Assembly (NCBI RefSeq): GCF_018446385.1
Contig: NC_055992.1
Span: 101,760,947-101,824,946 of the forward strand
DNA length: 64,000 nucleotides
Source of the DNA: Zingiber officinale
Lineage: Eukaryota; Streptophyta; Magnoliopsida; Zingiberales; Zingiberaceae
Reading direction: 5' to 3'
Below, piece by piece: positions 33,140 to 45,489 of the stretch. Below the pieces are notes generated by a model. The model made no database searches and had not been told where the DNA came from. It saw only the letters and a program-made list of their open reading frames with translations. The first letter of the stretch is position 1, and each line of letters opens with the position of its first letter. A program made the translations under genes and the position numbers.

Positions 33140-33243
33140 TATTACACGTACGTGTTCCAATAGTTGTCAGAGGAAACACGCCATTTCTCAGTCTTCCAAT
33201 AGCACTAGGTTTCTTATGAAGTAAAAATAGCTGATTACCGTCA
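33140..33243 (-). other. Possible coding exon fragment, unrecognised
   Basis: On the minus strand an acceptor-like TTGACAG precedes an open stretch containing LFLLHKKPSAIGRLRNGVF and PLTTIGTRT. A donor-like GTACGT then follows. The codon pattern looks more protein-like than the surroundings. It could be an upstream exon (transit peptide) of the diterpene synthase gene or a relic of another gene. No family was recognised. Confidence 0.25.
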
Positions 33244-33585
33244 CTGTCTGCTCCTGTCAAAATATTAAGATAAGAAAACAGAGACCAAAGTGAAATAACG
33301 AATTCCAACCTATGAACATCTTATGCAGATGTTTGGTTAAGTGATATTTGGACGCATTTAAATTTTATGTTATTCAAACTTACTAAACCAAATTATTAAA
33401 ATAATTATTTAAATTTAACTTAGTTTCTTTTGTACGAGTTTTGTACGAGTTTGAGTTTGGTTTAATTTGACTTGAGTTTGGTGAACGCACAGTTTAAGTT
33501 TATTTGATTTGTTTAAAAATGTTACAATTTAAGTTTATTTAATATTAAACTTGAAAATATAAACTTATTTATTATTTTATTAATA

Positions 33586-33586
33586 T

Positions 33587-33617
<31 letters not shown>

Positions 33618-33619
33618 TC
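33586..33619. repeat. (ATTT)n microsatellite
   Basis: About eight units of ATTT in a T/A-rich stretch. Confidence 0.9.
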
Positions 33620-33951
33620 ATATTAATGAAAATTTTATTGATGAACATATTTCACACATTTTATTTGTGAACATTATTTACAAATAATTCATAATTCTTA
33701 TTTATGAATATTAATGAGCTAAAAATATATATGTTCAAATCTTTTAATTTAATTGATTTTATATATATTGAATGAATATAAATTAATTTTTAACAAGTCG
33801 AATACCAAATTTGCTCATGAACACGCATAAACAATATCTTACCGAGTCGAATACTAAACTTGCTCATGAACATTTGATTCTTAAATAGTAATTCAGTACT
33901 TTGCTCAAAAGTAAGCAAAACAACTGTTCCAGCTAAATTTCGTGGATGGTT

Positions 33952-34682
33952 ATGTCACTAATCAATGAACGGGTTGAAGTGCACGATCTCTAGAGATTAT
34001 TGTCTAAGAGGATAAAAATATAAAAAGTAATCCACAAGATGATTAGAATGATACAAGGGAATCTCGATAGGTCACTCAGACGTTCAAATTAGGGTTTTCT
34101 TGAGGAAGAAGAATTGCATAAGGAAATGCAGGATTTCTAGGTACGTGCACTTGTGGCCACGGGATTGGACAACCTTTTAAAGAGCTGTAAATGTGCATGC
34201 TCTTTGAGATATGTGCATCAATTTATCACCTGCTCCGAGTTGTACGCTTCTCTTACCCATGTACTCTCGGATGCCCGCTACCATTTTCCACATCTTCTAG
34301 GAGAAACGTTCCATAAATGAAGCAGTCAAGTCACTTCCTTATTTATATGCCCTCGTATTTTTAGCGGGCCGCATAGGGTGCGGGCCTGAGCTGGGGACAT
34401 ACTAGGAGATGAGGGCGATGCTGAGTGGCCCTAAGGATAGACAATGTTGGCTATTGAGATTGAGTGGGAGACGAGATCGATGACTGAGGTCGAGTTGGGG
34501 AGGAGGTAGGTGCCTTAGGCTGAGTTGGAGATGAGCTCGACTATTGTGGCAGAGTCAGAGATGAGATCAGCGACTGAGACTGAGTTAGAGATGAAATCGG
34601 TGACTAAGACAGAGTCGGAGAGGAGGTAGGCACATGGGGCCGAGTCGGAGAAGAGGTTGGCATCTAATGTTGAGTTGGGGAT
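33952..34682 (-). mobile_element. Old Tat-type LTR, left part (host of element F)
   Basis: The sequence before the GGGAT duplication continues after element F at 47,761. There, text like an LTR end, a PPT-like region (47,975-48,000) and a decayed antisense-gene start resemble those of element F. The left border is tentative, at TGTCACTAATCAATGAA. The segment carries a degenerate GAGTCGGAGATGAGATCGG tandem repeat. Confidence 0.55.
34430..34680. repeat. Degenerate minisatellite in old Tat LTR
   Basis: About eight irregular copies of a 28-33 bp phrase (GAGTCGGAGATGAGATCGG, with ACTGAGAC and GAGGTAGGC variants). Confidence 0.85.
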
Positions 34683-35654
34683 TGATCATGTCCAAAAGTC
34701 GATGAGATGGATGCTAGGGATGTGGCGCTTCTGTTGACCTCCGGTGGACTTCGCTCCGATCCTACTACACAAGCAGTGTTAGTGCCGAGCCAGGGAAGGG
34801 GTTCTCGGCAATGGCCCTCCGACGCTCAAGTTAGTCTCTGGCAAAGAAGAAGAAGAAACAGTAAGCGGAGCACAAGAACTATAGCGCAACTGTAAGATAT
34901 CGCATACCTCTACCGATGCTTAGACCCCCTTTATATAGAGCTCCTGTAGCGCGCGCGCATGCTTCCCAAGGCGAGCATGTGTCTCAAAGCTTTCCCTGAA
35001 AAGATATGTCAGTAAAGTGTTCCTGACACAGTACCTTAACAAGCCGATCATATCTCTGAATTGACAGTGGAAGTTTCTGCCGTACGATCTTCTGTCTAAC
35101 CATGTCGCCTGTCAGCGGCACTAGCTCCCAAAAGGATGTCGAAAGATAGTGTGTTGTGTCCGTTAGTGGGTCAAGTGGGATAGTTGCTCGGCCAGAATTA
35201 CACTGTACACATGGTGTCTGTTGTCGGGCCGAGTAGGATGGCCGCTCGGCTGAAAATTCACTGTCTGAATGTTATGCTGCTGGGGCGAGTGGGATGGCCA
35301 CTCGGTTGAAAGTCCATTGTCCGCGTGCTCTATTACTGAGCTAAGCGGGATAGTCGCTCGGCTGAAAGTTCATTGTTCGTGTGCTCGGCTGATGTCATTC
35401 TGCTGCTAGGCCGAGCGGAAGAGCCGCTCGGCTCGATTTCTGCATAATATTCCCTTTGTCGCCCTCTTATTTGAGCGTCGGGTGTTCGGCTCATGGCCAA
35501 GTCAAAGGTGATCTCGGATCGGGATGTTTCTCTTCCCGATCGGGACATGCTCGTCCGATCGGTAAATGACTTCTAAGCATTGACCGTCTTGACTTTGATC
35601 CCCTTTGACCTCCACCGTGACAGCGGGGTGGGGCCCTTCATCATCACCGCATCA
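34683..35654 (-). mobile_element. 3' LTR of element F
   Basis: It pairs with 46,779-47,755. Its U3 carries the GCCGAGCGG…CCGCTCGGC array (35,210-35,430). A minus-strand TATATAAA lies at 34,930-34,937. Confidence 0.92.
35210..35430. repeat. GCCGAGCGG/CCGCTCGGC hairpin array (element F, left LTR)
   Basis: Five or six units of GCCGAG(C/T)GG, spacer AT(A/G)G or similar, then CCGCTCGGC lie about 55-65 bp apart. A perfect 9-bp stem with 5-nt spacer is at 35,410-35,432. The right LTR has the matching array at 47,265-47,535 with different decayed positions. Confidence 0.9.
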
Positions 35655-36415
35655 CAAGCCTCCCCCTCAAGTCTAGTTGAAGGAGGCTATAAGTCCGACT
35701 GACTAGACCATTATGTGAACAAATTCCGATCGACCTTCGTCACTATGTAGTCTCCGATCGGGATAAGACCGATCCTCGTCGATCAGCCTGTTGAAGCTTG
35801 TCGCTCGGGCATAAGTATGCTCCTTCGATCCGATCGACATGACGAAGGTTTGCTCTTGTAAAAGTTCTCCTTGGGCAATCTCGGGCGAGCGCGAGCTAGT
35901 CTGAAGTCATCCAAATTTATTGGAAATCGTGCAAATCCCCGCTCATTATGGTTGAGCATGTTCCCACGCCTTCATTAATTGCCGACCCATGGTGGTGCGC
36001 TACTGTCACGCCCACTGCCGTCGCACGACTGACGTGATAGTTGTGATGTGATGTTGACGGTTTGAATTCAATGGTGAGATCTTGGCTTGGGTTTCCGCGA
36101 CCTAGATCAGACCAGTCGGCCGAGCCTGCAGTTTATAAGCCCTCTGTGTCTTTTCCTCCTCTACACTTCTTCGAGCGCTCCCGGCGGCCACCTCTCTGTG
36201 CTTCTGTGCGATCCACGCTCTCCGACGATCCTTCGTGCTTCTTCTCCGGTGATCTCTGCTTTCCCGGTGACCTTTCTCCCGTAAGCCTTCTCCCCATCGC
36301 GTCTGCCTTCGATTTTTTTTAGCATTTCATTTTGTTCCGACAACATTCTAGTGACCTTTTCCTTCCTTCAATCGTATTTCTTCCCCTCCACCTTATTTTC
36401 ATTTTTGCTTTCGCG

Positions 36416-38689
36416 ATGACAAGTTCTTCACAGTCGTCTGCCTCTGTCCCTGGACTCTGGTACACATCCATGGAGTCTAGGTTTAATGGGGGTGACGTTG
36501 AGAGTCTGTGTGATGCTTTTGAAATTCCTTCCTATCATTAGATCATTCTGCCTTCTTTGTCCAATCGACCCAATTCTCCGTCGACTGGCTGCATTTGTTT
36601 CTTCCGAGACCAATTTATCGCCGGTCTACGGTTCCCCCTTCATCCCTTCATTCCCATAGTTTGTAAATATTTTTGCATTTCCCTCCACCAACTTGTGCCA
36701 AACTCCTTCCGACTATTGTACGGTGTTGTTGTTTTGTTTCGTCTGCATGGCATCCCTCTGATCCCCCAGATCTTTCATTATTTTTATTACCCTAAACTAT
36801 CCGATTTGGGGACTTTCCTCTTCCAGTCTTGAGTCAATCTAGTTTTTTTCGACAAGATGCCGACCTCCAACAAGCACTGGAAAGAATATTTTTTCTTCAT
36901 GCGCCTTCCCGAGCGGCCAGACTTCTCGACTAGTTGGCAACTCGAAGTGGCACCTCAGCCTCCTCTGAAAAGCTACAAGAGCCGATCAGACTACTTGAAC
37001 GCAACCTCTATTCTAGCCGGTCAGAAATACGACATCCATAAGCTGTTGTTGGAGGGTGTCCTATATATCTTCGGCTAGAGACCGATCTGCACTCGGCTAC
37101 GGACCAGTCTAGGTATGAAGCTTCTTTAATTCTTTCTTTGATGCTAACTGATTTCTCCTTCTCTTTTGCAGTCGAAGTCATGATGCGAGCACATATGACC
37201 AACAAGGCGAAGCTCAAGGACGTTGAAGAGCCATGGCCTGCAGCTGATCGGCTCACACGAAGATCCCCAGGATGAGAGCGAGGCGACTCCCATCTTGGTG
37301 AGCAGAGGCAAGGCCAGCCATGCGTTGAGCGGAGAAGCGGCCGCAGGATCCCATCCTCCATCCGAGTGACGCCCGATCATCCCGGTTGAGGAGCCATTGG
37401 GCTTTGCCTCCTCCGATGTGCCATTGAACAGGAGCAAGAGGCGCCAAGCAGAGCCCTCACCGCGCTCTACCACCTTGGGGGCCCGGTCTGCCGAGCGGGT
37501 CGAGACTTCGACCCCTACTCCCCTCCCAGAGATTGTGGCAGCTACATCGTCTGATCGAATGCCTTCTCTACCCGAGCTGCCATAAGGAACCCTTGCTGCG
37601 CCTCCGGTGGCCTTCATGCTGCCACCTTCGAAGCCCTCGAAGATTAAGAAGTCCGACATCTGTCCAGCGTCCACGTCTCGCTCGTCGGTTCGAACGTCTT
37701 CGGCGCAATCGGCCCCGAGCGGCTAGCGTCATATCACGGCGATCCTCCACCTGCCCACCGAAGAATACAATGAGCCGAGCGTCGGATCTCAAGGCCCCGA
37801 GCACTAGATTATCATCCAGGGGCCACTCGCCAAGATCTGGGAGGATGCCCGAGCCCGTGTGGCAATGATGCCTCAGGGCGCACTCGCGGACAACCACACC
37901 CAGATGTCCACTGGGGTAAGCTTCATCTACATTTACATACTTCACCCCCGATCGACACTTATGTTTGTTTGTTGTCTGCAGTACTGGGTGGAGAGCCTGG
38001 CTATGTGTCATAGGCTCGCATTTTTAGAAGAGGAGGTGAAGCAGTTGAAGGCGTCGAGCGGTCAATCCTTCGCCGCTCAAGAAAAGACAGACGCCGAGGT
38101 GGCCAGGCTGCGGGCCGTTCTGGAGAAGAGCGACAAACTGCTTGAGGCCGAACAAACCAAGAGCACCGGGTAAGCCACAATGCTGGAGCGTCTCAACAAA
38201 CAGGTCACTACTTTTGATAATAAGATCGAGTCAGCGAATGCGGGGAAGAACCGGGCCATTGCCGACCTCGACGAGAAGAATCAAGAGGCCCAGGCCCTCG
38301 CCCAAAAGCTGAAGGAAGCTACGGACTTTTTGATCTCCGAGCGGAACAACCACTTGGTTGAATAAACAGCCCTTCGCAACTAAATTGCCTCTAAAAATAC
38401 TGCACTAGCCGCCGCTAAGGATGAGCTAGAGGGCTCTCGAGCGGCTTTGAAGATTTACCAAGACATCGAGTTGAGTAGGTTTGAGACCAGGAAGAAAGCC
38501 TACATCCACTCGGATGCATTTTGTGACAAAGTCACCGACTGGGCACTCTGACTGTTCGATCTGGTGATCGACGTGATGATCAGCCAACTCCAAGAAGGAG
38601 ACCATTTACCAGCTTCTCTGGCTGGCAACGTCATCAGCCAGGACAAGCTCATCGCCTCTCTAACAGATGATGCCTTAAGACTATCTTGA
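36416..38689 (+). pseudogene. Antisense ORF of Tat element ('putative gypsy-type transposon' protein), spliced, broken
   Basis: It lies opposite to gag-pol, between integrase and 3' LTR. Proposed exons are 36,416-37,112, 37,172-37,915 and 37,982-38,689, with GTATGA…TTTTGCAG and GTAAGC…GTCTGCAG introns. The N-terminal domain includes LHQLVPNSFRLLYGVVVLF and WKEYFFFMRLPERPDFSTSW, known from many plant 'gypsy-type transposon' proteins. The second exon is Pro/Ser-rich. The third encodes a long coiled coil (FLEEEVKQLKASS, ADLDEKNQEAQALAQKLKEA). In-frame stops at about 36,539, 36,829, 37,076 and 37,583 show it is dead here. Such antisense ORFs are known in the Tat lineage; their function is unknown. 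Confidence 0.82.
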
Positions 38690-39019
38690 GTGAGGCCGAG
38701 TGTTCCTATGTGAGGCTGAGCGTTCCTATAAAATGCAAAATTTTTGAAATTTAAATGCATGTTCGTCCATTCGTACGAGCTTTACCTCCTTGCATGTTTT
38801 TTTTGACTCCTTTTGATCATTTGCAAAACATCTTGGCCTCGTTCATAATTATTCTATCAGTCGATCGACTCCTCTGGTAGTCAGGGTTTAACGTCGTCGC
38901 TCAATGATTTGATGTGATTTCGGATTTAACATCTCCACTCGACCGTTATGTTGACTCGCGTTTAAGGTCGTCGCTCAACCGTTGATGTTGACTCGTACAC
39001 CCGAGTTTAAGGTCGTTGC

Positions 39020-40353
39020 TCGACCGTTCATGGAGGTGCACTTAAAGAGATCTTCGCCTTTTGTTCATATGTTGCCCTGTGTTCGGAAGGCATGCAAAGA
39101 ATACAAAAAGTACAATATTCGCTCGTGCACCTCTCATCCAACCTTGTAGGGTCGAAGATGGTTCGCGCTCCATGACCTCTCGAGTTTCCTTCCTTCTTTG
39201 TCCTCCAGATAGTAGGCGCTCGAATAGAGCTTCTGTACAACCTTGAACGGTCATGTCCATGGTGCCTTGAGCTTGGCAACGTCGCCGACCAGCCTCACTT
39301 TCTTCCAGACGAGATGACCGACCTGGAAGGACCTCAGGATCACTCGCCGGTTGTAATTCTATTTCATCCGTTGCCGGTATGTCATTAGCCGAACGACTGC
39401 TTTAGCGCCCATCTCGTCCACCAGGTCGAGCTCCATATGCCTTCGTTCGGCATTCCCTTTGTTGTAGAGTTGCACCTGATCGAACTCCACTCCAACTTCT
39501 ACGGGGACAACTATTTCACTGTTGTACACCAAATGAAATGGGGTTATGCCGATCGCCTCCTTTGGAGTCGTGCGGAGAGCCCGCAGTACACCGGGGAGCT
39601 CGTTGACCCAGCTGCCTCCCATGTGGTCGAGCTGAACGCGTAAGATTCCGAGGATATCCCTATTGGCGACTTCGGCCTGTCTGTTGCCCTGAGGGTAAGC
39701 TACCGAGGTGAAAGCTTGTTGGATATCATAGCCTTCACACCATTCTTTGAGCTCTTGACCGTGAACTGTCTCCCGTTGTCGGACACAAGTCGGTGTGGGA
39801 TTCCGAATTAGCAAATAATGTTTTGCCAAATAAATTTGATAACCATCTGCTCGGTGATTGTTGCAAGCGGCTCAGCTTCTACCCATTTCGAGAAGTAGTC
39901 CACCGCAACGAGCAGAAACTTCCACTGACCGGTCGCTATAGGGAAAGGCCCGATGATGTCCATGCCCCATTGGTCGAACGGGTATGATACCGTGGACACT
40001 TTCATTTCCTCGGTCGGTCGGTGTGGCATGTTGTGATACTTCTAGCAGGACAAGCAAGTGGCCACTGTCCGAGCGCCGTCTTCTTGGAGGGTCGGCCAGA
40101 AATATCTAGGCAGGAGTATCTTTTGGGCTAATGCTTGGCCACCCGGATGACCTTCACAAGAGCCTTGGTGCACCTCCTTCGGGATGTACTCGACGTCTTC
40201 CAATTCGACGCACTTGAGGAGGGGTCCGAAGAAGGCTCTCTTGTAAAGCTGATTGTCGATCAAGGTGAACCGTCTGACCCTCTTCTTCAGCAAGCGAGCT
40301 TCTTCCGGATCGGCATGTGTAGCTCTCGACTGTAAGAATTCTGTCAGGGTCAT
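39020..40353 (-). pseudogene. Integrase of element F
   Basis: On the minus strand the zinc-binding H2C2 region (EVHQGSCEGHPGG, ATCLSC) is followed by the catalytic core with QWGMDIIGPFPIA, VDYFSKWVEAEPLA, SVAYPQGNRQAEVANRDIL and LRTTPKEAIGITPFHLVYNS. The C-terminal part (FQVGHLVWKKV, KLKAPW) runs to about 39,020. Stops and frame breaks, for example near 40,040 and 39,830, make it nonfunctional. Confidence 0.9.
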
Positions 40354-40379
40354 CCTCTAGTCGTCTGGGAAGGTTATTC

Positions 40380-40875
40380 CCTCCATTCAGTTGATGTGTG
40401 CCACGAGTGACACTTGCTTGATCAGCTGACCTATGACGATCGGCATCAACGAACTAACTAGTTTCGCTAACTCGTCTATCGCCTGGTTCTCCGATCGAGG
40501 GATCTTCTGTATAACGACCTCCTAGAAGTTGGTCTTTAGCTTCTTGAAAGCCTCTATATAGAGCCTTAGCCGTACGTTTCTTATCTCGAATGTCCCGGAT
40601 AGTTGCTGGGCGGCGAGCTGGGAGTCCGAGTGAATGAGGGCTTTCACTGCTCCTACGTGCCGAGCTGCCTGAAGGCCAGCTATCAGTGCCTCATACTCTG
40701 CTTCGTTATTAGTGGCTCGGTAGTCCAGCCAAACGGACAGCTACATCCGATCCTCCTGCGGTGAGATAAGCAATATGTCGATTCCACTGCCCTGCCGAGT
40801 GGACGAGTCGTCCGCATATATCTTCCATGTTGCAGTCGGCTCATCACTCTGGACTTCTATGACAAAATCTGCCAA
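40380..40875 (-). pseudogene. RNase H of element F, C-terminal part
   Basis: Minus-strand text contains LADFVIEV, TNNEAEYEALIAGLQAARHV and HSDSQLAAQQLSGTFE, typical of a gypsy RNase H. It is separated from its N-terminal part by the family A LTR. Confidence 0.85.
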
Positions 40876-43259
40876 TGTAATAAAGAATCATTTTGGTCAA
40901 ATGTCTACATTTATATGCTAAGTGTAGTTCAATTAATTTATATTGTAGATAATATGGAGTGTGGTGTCACACTCAGAAGATCATGTTATCAATTCCTTAT
41001 AAATTATAAACAGTAGTTCATTACTGAGATGGAAAGGAACAAACCATTGGAATAGTCATAGTGTATTAGATATTAGTTTATCTTGACTGATAAATTACAC
41101 TAGTACACTCTGAGTGTATTGAGCAGGACCATTTAAGGTAAGTTCTTTTTACACTGACTGAATAAAAGAACAAGACCTTGGTTATTATGGAAGTGTGTGC
41201 TCTTAATCCTAATATAATAACAAGCACATATATTTAGTATATATTTCTTTGACTTATCAATGGGTGAGATTTAGTTCGATAAATCAAAAGGCTCGATAAG
41301 TTGGGAAATAATATTATATATAGTGTGTGTTGTTGATTATAGAAGGAAACTGCGTCCTAGTGATCTAGGCTGATAATGTCCCCAAGAGGAGCTCATAAGG
41401 ATTGTCATGTAAACCCTGCAGGTGGACTTAGTCTGACATGACGATAAGGTTGAGTGGTACTACTATTGGACTAAGATATTAATTAAAGTGAGTTGTCAGT
41501 AACTCGTTTAATTAGTGGATATTCGACATCTTAAACACAGGGAGATTAACACACTCATGATAAGAAGGAGCCCAAAAATATAATTTGGGATTGGTGCAGT
41601 AGTTCAATAATAATTCTTTAGTGGTATGAATTATTATTGATGAAATTAAGTTGGGTGTTCGGGTGAACATGGGAAACTTAATTTCATCGGGAGACCAAAA
41701 CCAATTTCTCCTCTCGGTCTCTATCATAGCCTCTTGTATATAGAGAATTATACCCACCTATACCCACCTTCCTACCCACCCTTAGGTGGCCGACCAAGCA
41801 AGCTTGGAGCCCAAGAATGGGTCGGCCAAAGCCAAGGGATTAAGCCAAGTTTAGTGGTCGGCCATGGCTTGGAGCCCAAGCTTGATTGGCTGGCCATATT
41901 AAAATAAAAGGATTTTATTTATTTAAAATCTTTCCTTATGTGGAAGTTATATTTAAAAGAAGAGTTTAAAAATTAAATACTTCCTTTTATAATTTTCTAT
42001 AAAAGATTAAGAGAAAGATTAGATATCTTTCCTTATTTGTAGTTAAAAGGAAGATTTTAATTTTGAAGAAAACTTTCCTTTTTGGAAATCATCTACATGT
42101 TTTAATAGAGAGATTTTAATTTATAAAAGTTTCCTTTTATAACCAACCATGAAGGGAATTTTTTAAAGAGAAATTTTTATTTTAAAAAATTTCTAGAAAC
42201 AAATAAGGAAGTTTTAATTTTATGTTTAAAATTTGCCTTATTTGGAGCATGAGTAGGGGCTGGCCATAATAAGGGTTAAAAGGAATTTTAATTAAAATTT
42301 TCTTATTAATCAATGGCAAGGAAAATAAAGAGAATTTTAATTGTAATTAAATTTCCTTATATGCGAAGACCAAGGAATATAAAAGAGAGGGAGGGAGTGC
42401 TTTCATGAGATACAACTCTCTTCTATTTTCCTCTCCTCTCTTGGTGGTGGCCGGCCCTTGTTCCTTGCTCTTCTCCTTTTCTCTTCCTCCTTGGTAGCCG
42501 GCGGCATCAACACTAGAGGAGTCCTTGGTGGTCAGTTCTAGCTAGGAGAAGAAGGAGAGAAAGGAGACTTTGCTCTTGCATCCCTTGGAGCTTGAAGGTT
42601 GGTGGTCGAAACTTGCTAGAAGGAAAGTCTCTTGGTGGTTCTCATCTCGGTAGATCGTTGCCGACACAACGTCCGAGATAAGAAGAGGAATACGATAGAA
42701 GATCAAGAGGTTGTTGTTTACAAAGAAAGGTATAACTAGTAATTCTATTCCGCATCATACTAGTTTTCTTTGTATTGTTTTGAAATACCAAACACAAGAG
42801 GCTAGAGATTCTAAATTTTTGGATTTGTTTCGAATTTGTGTTTCTTTGTTTTTTGATCTTGTGATTCGATTGTTCTTTTTGGTTAAACCTAGGGTTACTA
42901 TAAGGAAATTAAATATTGAATTTCGTTAAAAGGCTTTGTCGAGGCAGTGGTGGATGTTCCCATACCCAAGAAGGCCAAGTGCCTCGCCATGTTTGACCTG
43001 GGAGCCGATTTTCGAAAGAAATATTTAATTGAATTTGTAACATAGGTGGATTTGGATCTATAATGTTAAGTATCGTTTGTGATCCAAGTCTAAACTCCTA
43101 AGAATAGATAAATTAAATTTGGAATCAATAATATTAAGTTCCGTTTGCGATTCCGAATTTAATTTCTAAAGAACACAATAGGTTGTTAGGAAAGGTTCAG
43201 GACTTGTACAAAATTTTTGTATAGGGGAACCGATACGATATTCCTAGGAATAACCAACA
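40876..43259 (+). mobile_element. Solo LTR of family A (copy 2), 5'-truncated
   Basis: It matches copies 1 and 3 from about base 50 of the LTR to the CCAACA end. It lies within the RNase H codons for KAQ-LADF. The left edge keeps TGT then jumps to AATAAAGAATC, so about 45 bp are lost. No target duplication is seen (GCCAA left, ACTTG right). TATAAAAG is at 42,378. U3 hairpins use GGCCGACC, GGCTTGGAGCCCAAG and related words. Confidence 0.88.
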
Positions 43260-44811
43260 ACTTGAGCTTTGATCGCTGCTCGGGGTTGGTACTGCATGTC
43301 GAACTCTCTAAGTTCTGTCGTCCAGACGCCTCCGGATTGAGGATGACTCTTCCCAAAGCACTATTAGTCATCACAATTATTGAATGTGCCAGAAAGTACG
43401 GGCGAAGTCTCCGTGCGATGAGCACTAATACATAAGCAAACTTTTCGAGATCAGTGTAGCGGGACTCAATATCTTTTAATATATGGATCAAAAAATACAC
43501 AGGCTGCTGCTCTTGGCCATTCTGCCTAACTAGAGCCGACCCGATTGTATGCTCATTGGATGATAAGTAGATCTAGAGCAGCTCACCCACAACTGGCTTG
43601 GCTAACACAAGTAGTGAGTTCAGATACTCCTTTAGCTCCTCTAGTGTTCGGTCGCACTCAGTGTCCCATTGAAATTTTGTAGCTCGACGCAGTATCTTGA
43701 AGAATGGCAAGCTCTGATCGAACGACTAAGAGATAAATCTGGACAACGCGGTGATCCGACTAATCAACCTCTGAGCTTCTTTCAAGTTCCGAGGTGGAGG
43801 CATGTCCTGCAAAGCTTGGACCTTGCTCGGATTGGCTTTGATGCCTCGCTCGGTGACTATATAGCCCAAGAAGCAGCCACTCTTCGCACTAAACAAACAC
43901 TTGCTCGGGTTCAGATTTATTCCATTTGTCCTCAACGTCCCACAAGTCTCCTTGATATCTACGTATAGGTCAGCAGCTCGGAGGGATTTAATTAGTATGT
44001 CATCGACGTATACCTCCATATTACGGCCGATCTGCCCTCAGAACACTTTATTCATCAGCCTTTGGTAGGTGGCTCCAGCATTCTTTAGTCCGAACGGCAT
44101 GATGTTGTAGCAGTATGTTCCATCGACCGTAATGAAGCTGGCCTTTTACTGGTTCTCGCAGGCAAGCGACACTTAGTGGTACCCTTGATAAGCATCGATC
44201 ATGCAGATCAGCTCACAGTCTGTAGTCGAGTCCACCATTTGGTCTATCCTGGGCAGCAGATAGAAGTCCTTCGGGCACACCTTATTTAGATCATGGAAGT
44301 CGATGTAAAATTTTCATTTGTTGCCCAGCTTGGAGACTAGCACAACATTGGCTAACCAACTCAGGAATTGGACTTCCTTGATATGGCCGCTACTCTATCT
44401 CCATCTGGATGACCACATTCTGTTCTGCGCTGAAGTCCCATTTCCTTTGCTTCACTGGCCGAGCATCCGGTCAGACATGAAACTCGTGCTGAATCACGCT
44501 GGGGGAGATGATGGGAAGCTCATGGTTCGACCAAGTGAATATATCATGTTTTGTTTAAGGTGGGCGACCAGCTCTGCCTTCTTCTCCTCCTCCAGGTCAG
44601 TGGCGATGAAGGTTGTTGCCTCAACTCGGTCGGAGTGGATCTGGACCTCCTCCTTTTCTTCGTATACCAAGGTAGGGGGTTTCTTAGTGATCGCATTTAT
44701 CTCCAGTCGTGGAGCTTTCTGAGCGGCTTTTGCCTCGATCTTGACCATCTCCACATAGTAGCGCCGCACGACTAGTTGGTCGCCTTTGACCTCATCCACC
44801 TGATCATCCAC
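43260..44811 (-). pseudogene. Reverse transcriptase and N-terminal RNase H of element F
   Basis: On the minus strand the RT catalytic motif EVYVDDILIKS lies near 44,000 and CFLGYIVTERGIKANPSKV near 43,850. ALGRVILNPEASG and RAAIKAQ of the RT/RNase H connection follow at about 43,270-43,370. The region 44,494-44,811 encodes the linker before RT (DGRMDDQ-like start, EEKKAELVAHLKQN). There are multiple stops between blocks. Confidence 0.88.
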
Positions 44812-44832
44812 TGGAAACTTTATTTTCTGGTA

Positions 44833-45327
44833 TTAAGTTGACACCACCGCCCGAAACTCGTTGAGGGCTGGTCGACCCAAGATGACGTTATAGGCCAATG
44901 GTGCATCCACCACTATGAAGTTGGTGGTACGGGTCCTCCTCAACGACTCTTCCCCCAGTGAGATGGCCAACCTTGCTCGGCCGATCAGCAAAACTTCGTT
45001 GCCTGTGAATCCGTAAAGCAGGGTTGCCATGGGCAGCAACTCACTTCGATCAATTTGCAGCTGATCGAATGCCTTCTTGAATATGATGTTCATCGAACTT
45101 CCCGTGTCGACAAAAGTCCGGTGAATGGTGTAGTTGGTGATCACCGCTTGGATGATCAGAGCATCATCATGAGGGATCTCTATGCCCTTCAGGTCACTAG
45201 GGCCGAAGCTAATTTGGGGGTCTTCGACCTTCTCCTTGCTGCATCCCATGACATGGATCTCCAACCGTTGAGTGTATAACTTTCTGGCTTGGTTGGAGTC
45301 GCCGGCGGTCGGCCCTCTGGCGATCAT
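44833..45327 (-). pseudogene. Aspartic protease of element F
   Basis: A 164-codon open frame contains the retropepsin active site FVDTGSSMNIIF near 45,090 and the C-terminal signature YNVILGRPALNEFRAV near 44,860. It is upstream of the RT linker in the same polyprotein. This stretch is intact, but its neighbours are broken. Confidence 0.9.
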
Positions 45328-45489
45328 GCTTATCTCTCCTCGGGAAGCGTTGTTCCTGTTTACTTCTTCTCGAGCGGATGACCTATTTTGCTCGGTTGGG
45401 ATCCTGGAGAGATCGGTGTCCTCCCTTTATTGATGGTGATGGCGCTTAGGCTCCTTTCTTTCTTCCTCTCGTCGCTCGGTCGATCAGTG

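Noticed and set aside
37144..37674. 176-codon frame on the minus strand
   Set aside because: It is the reverse of the antisense gene's second exon in a GC-rich stretch. The real coding sense is +.
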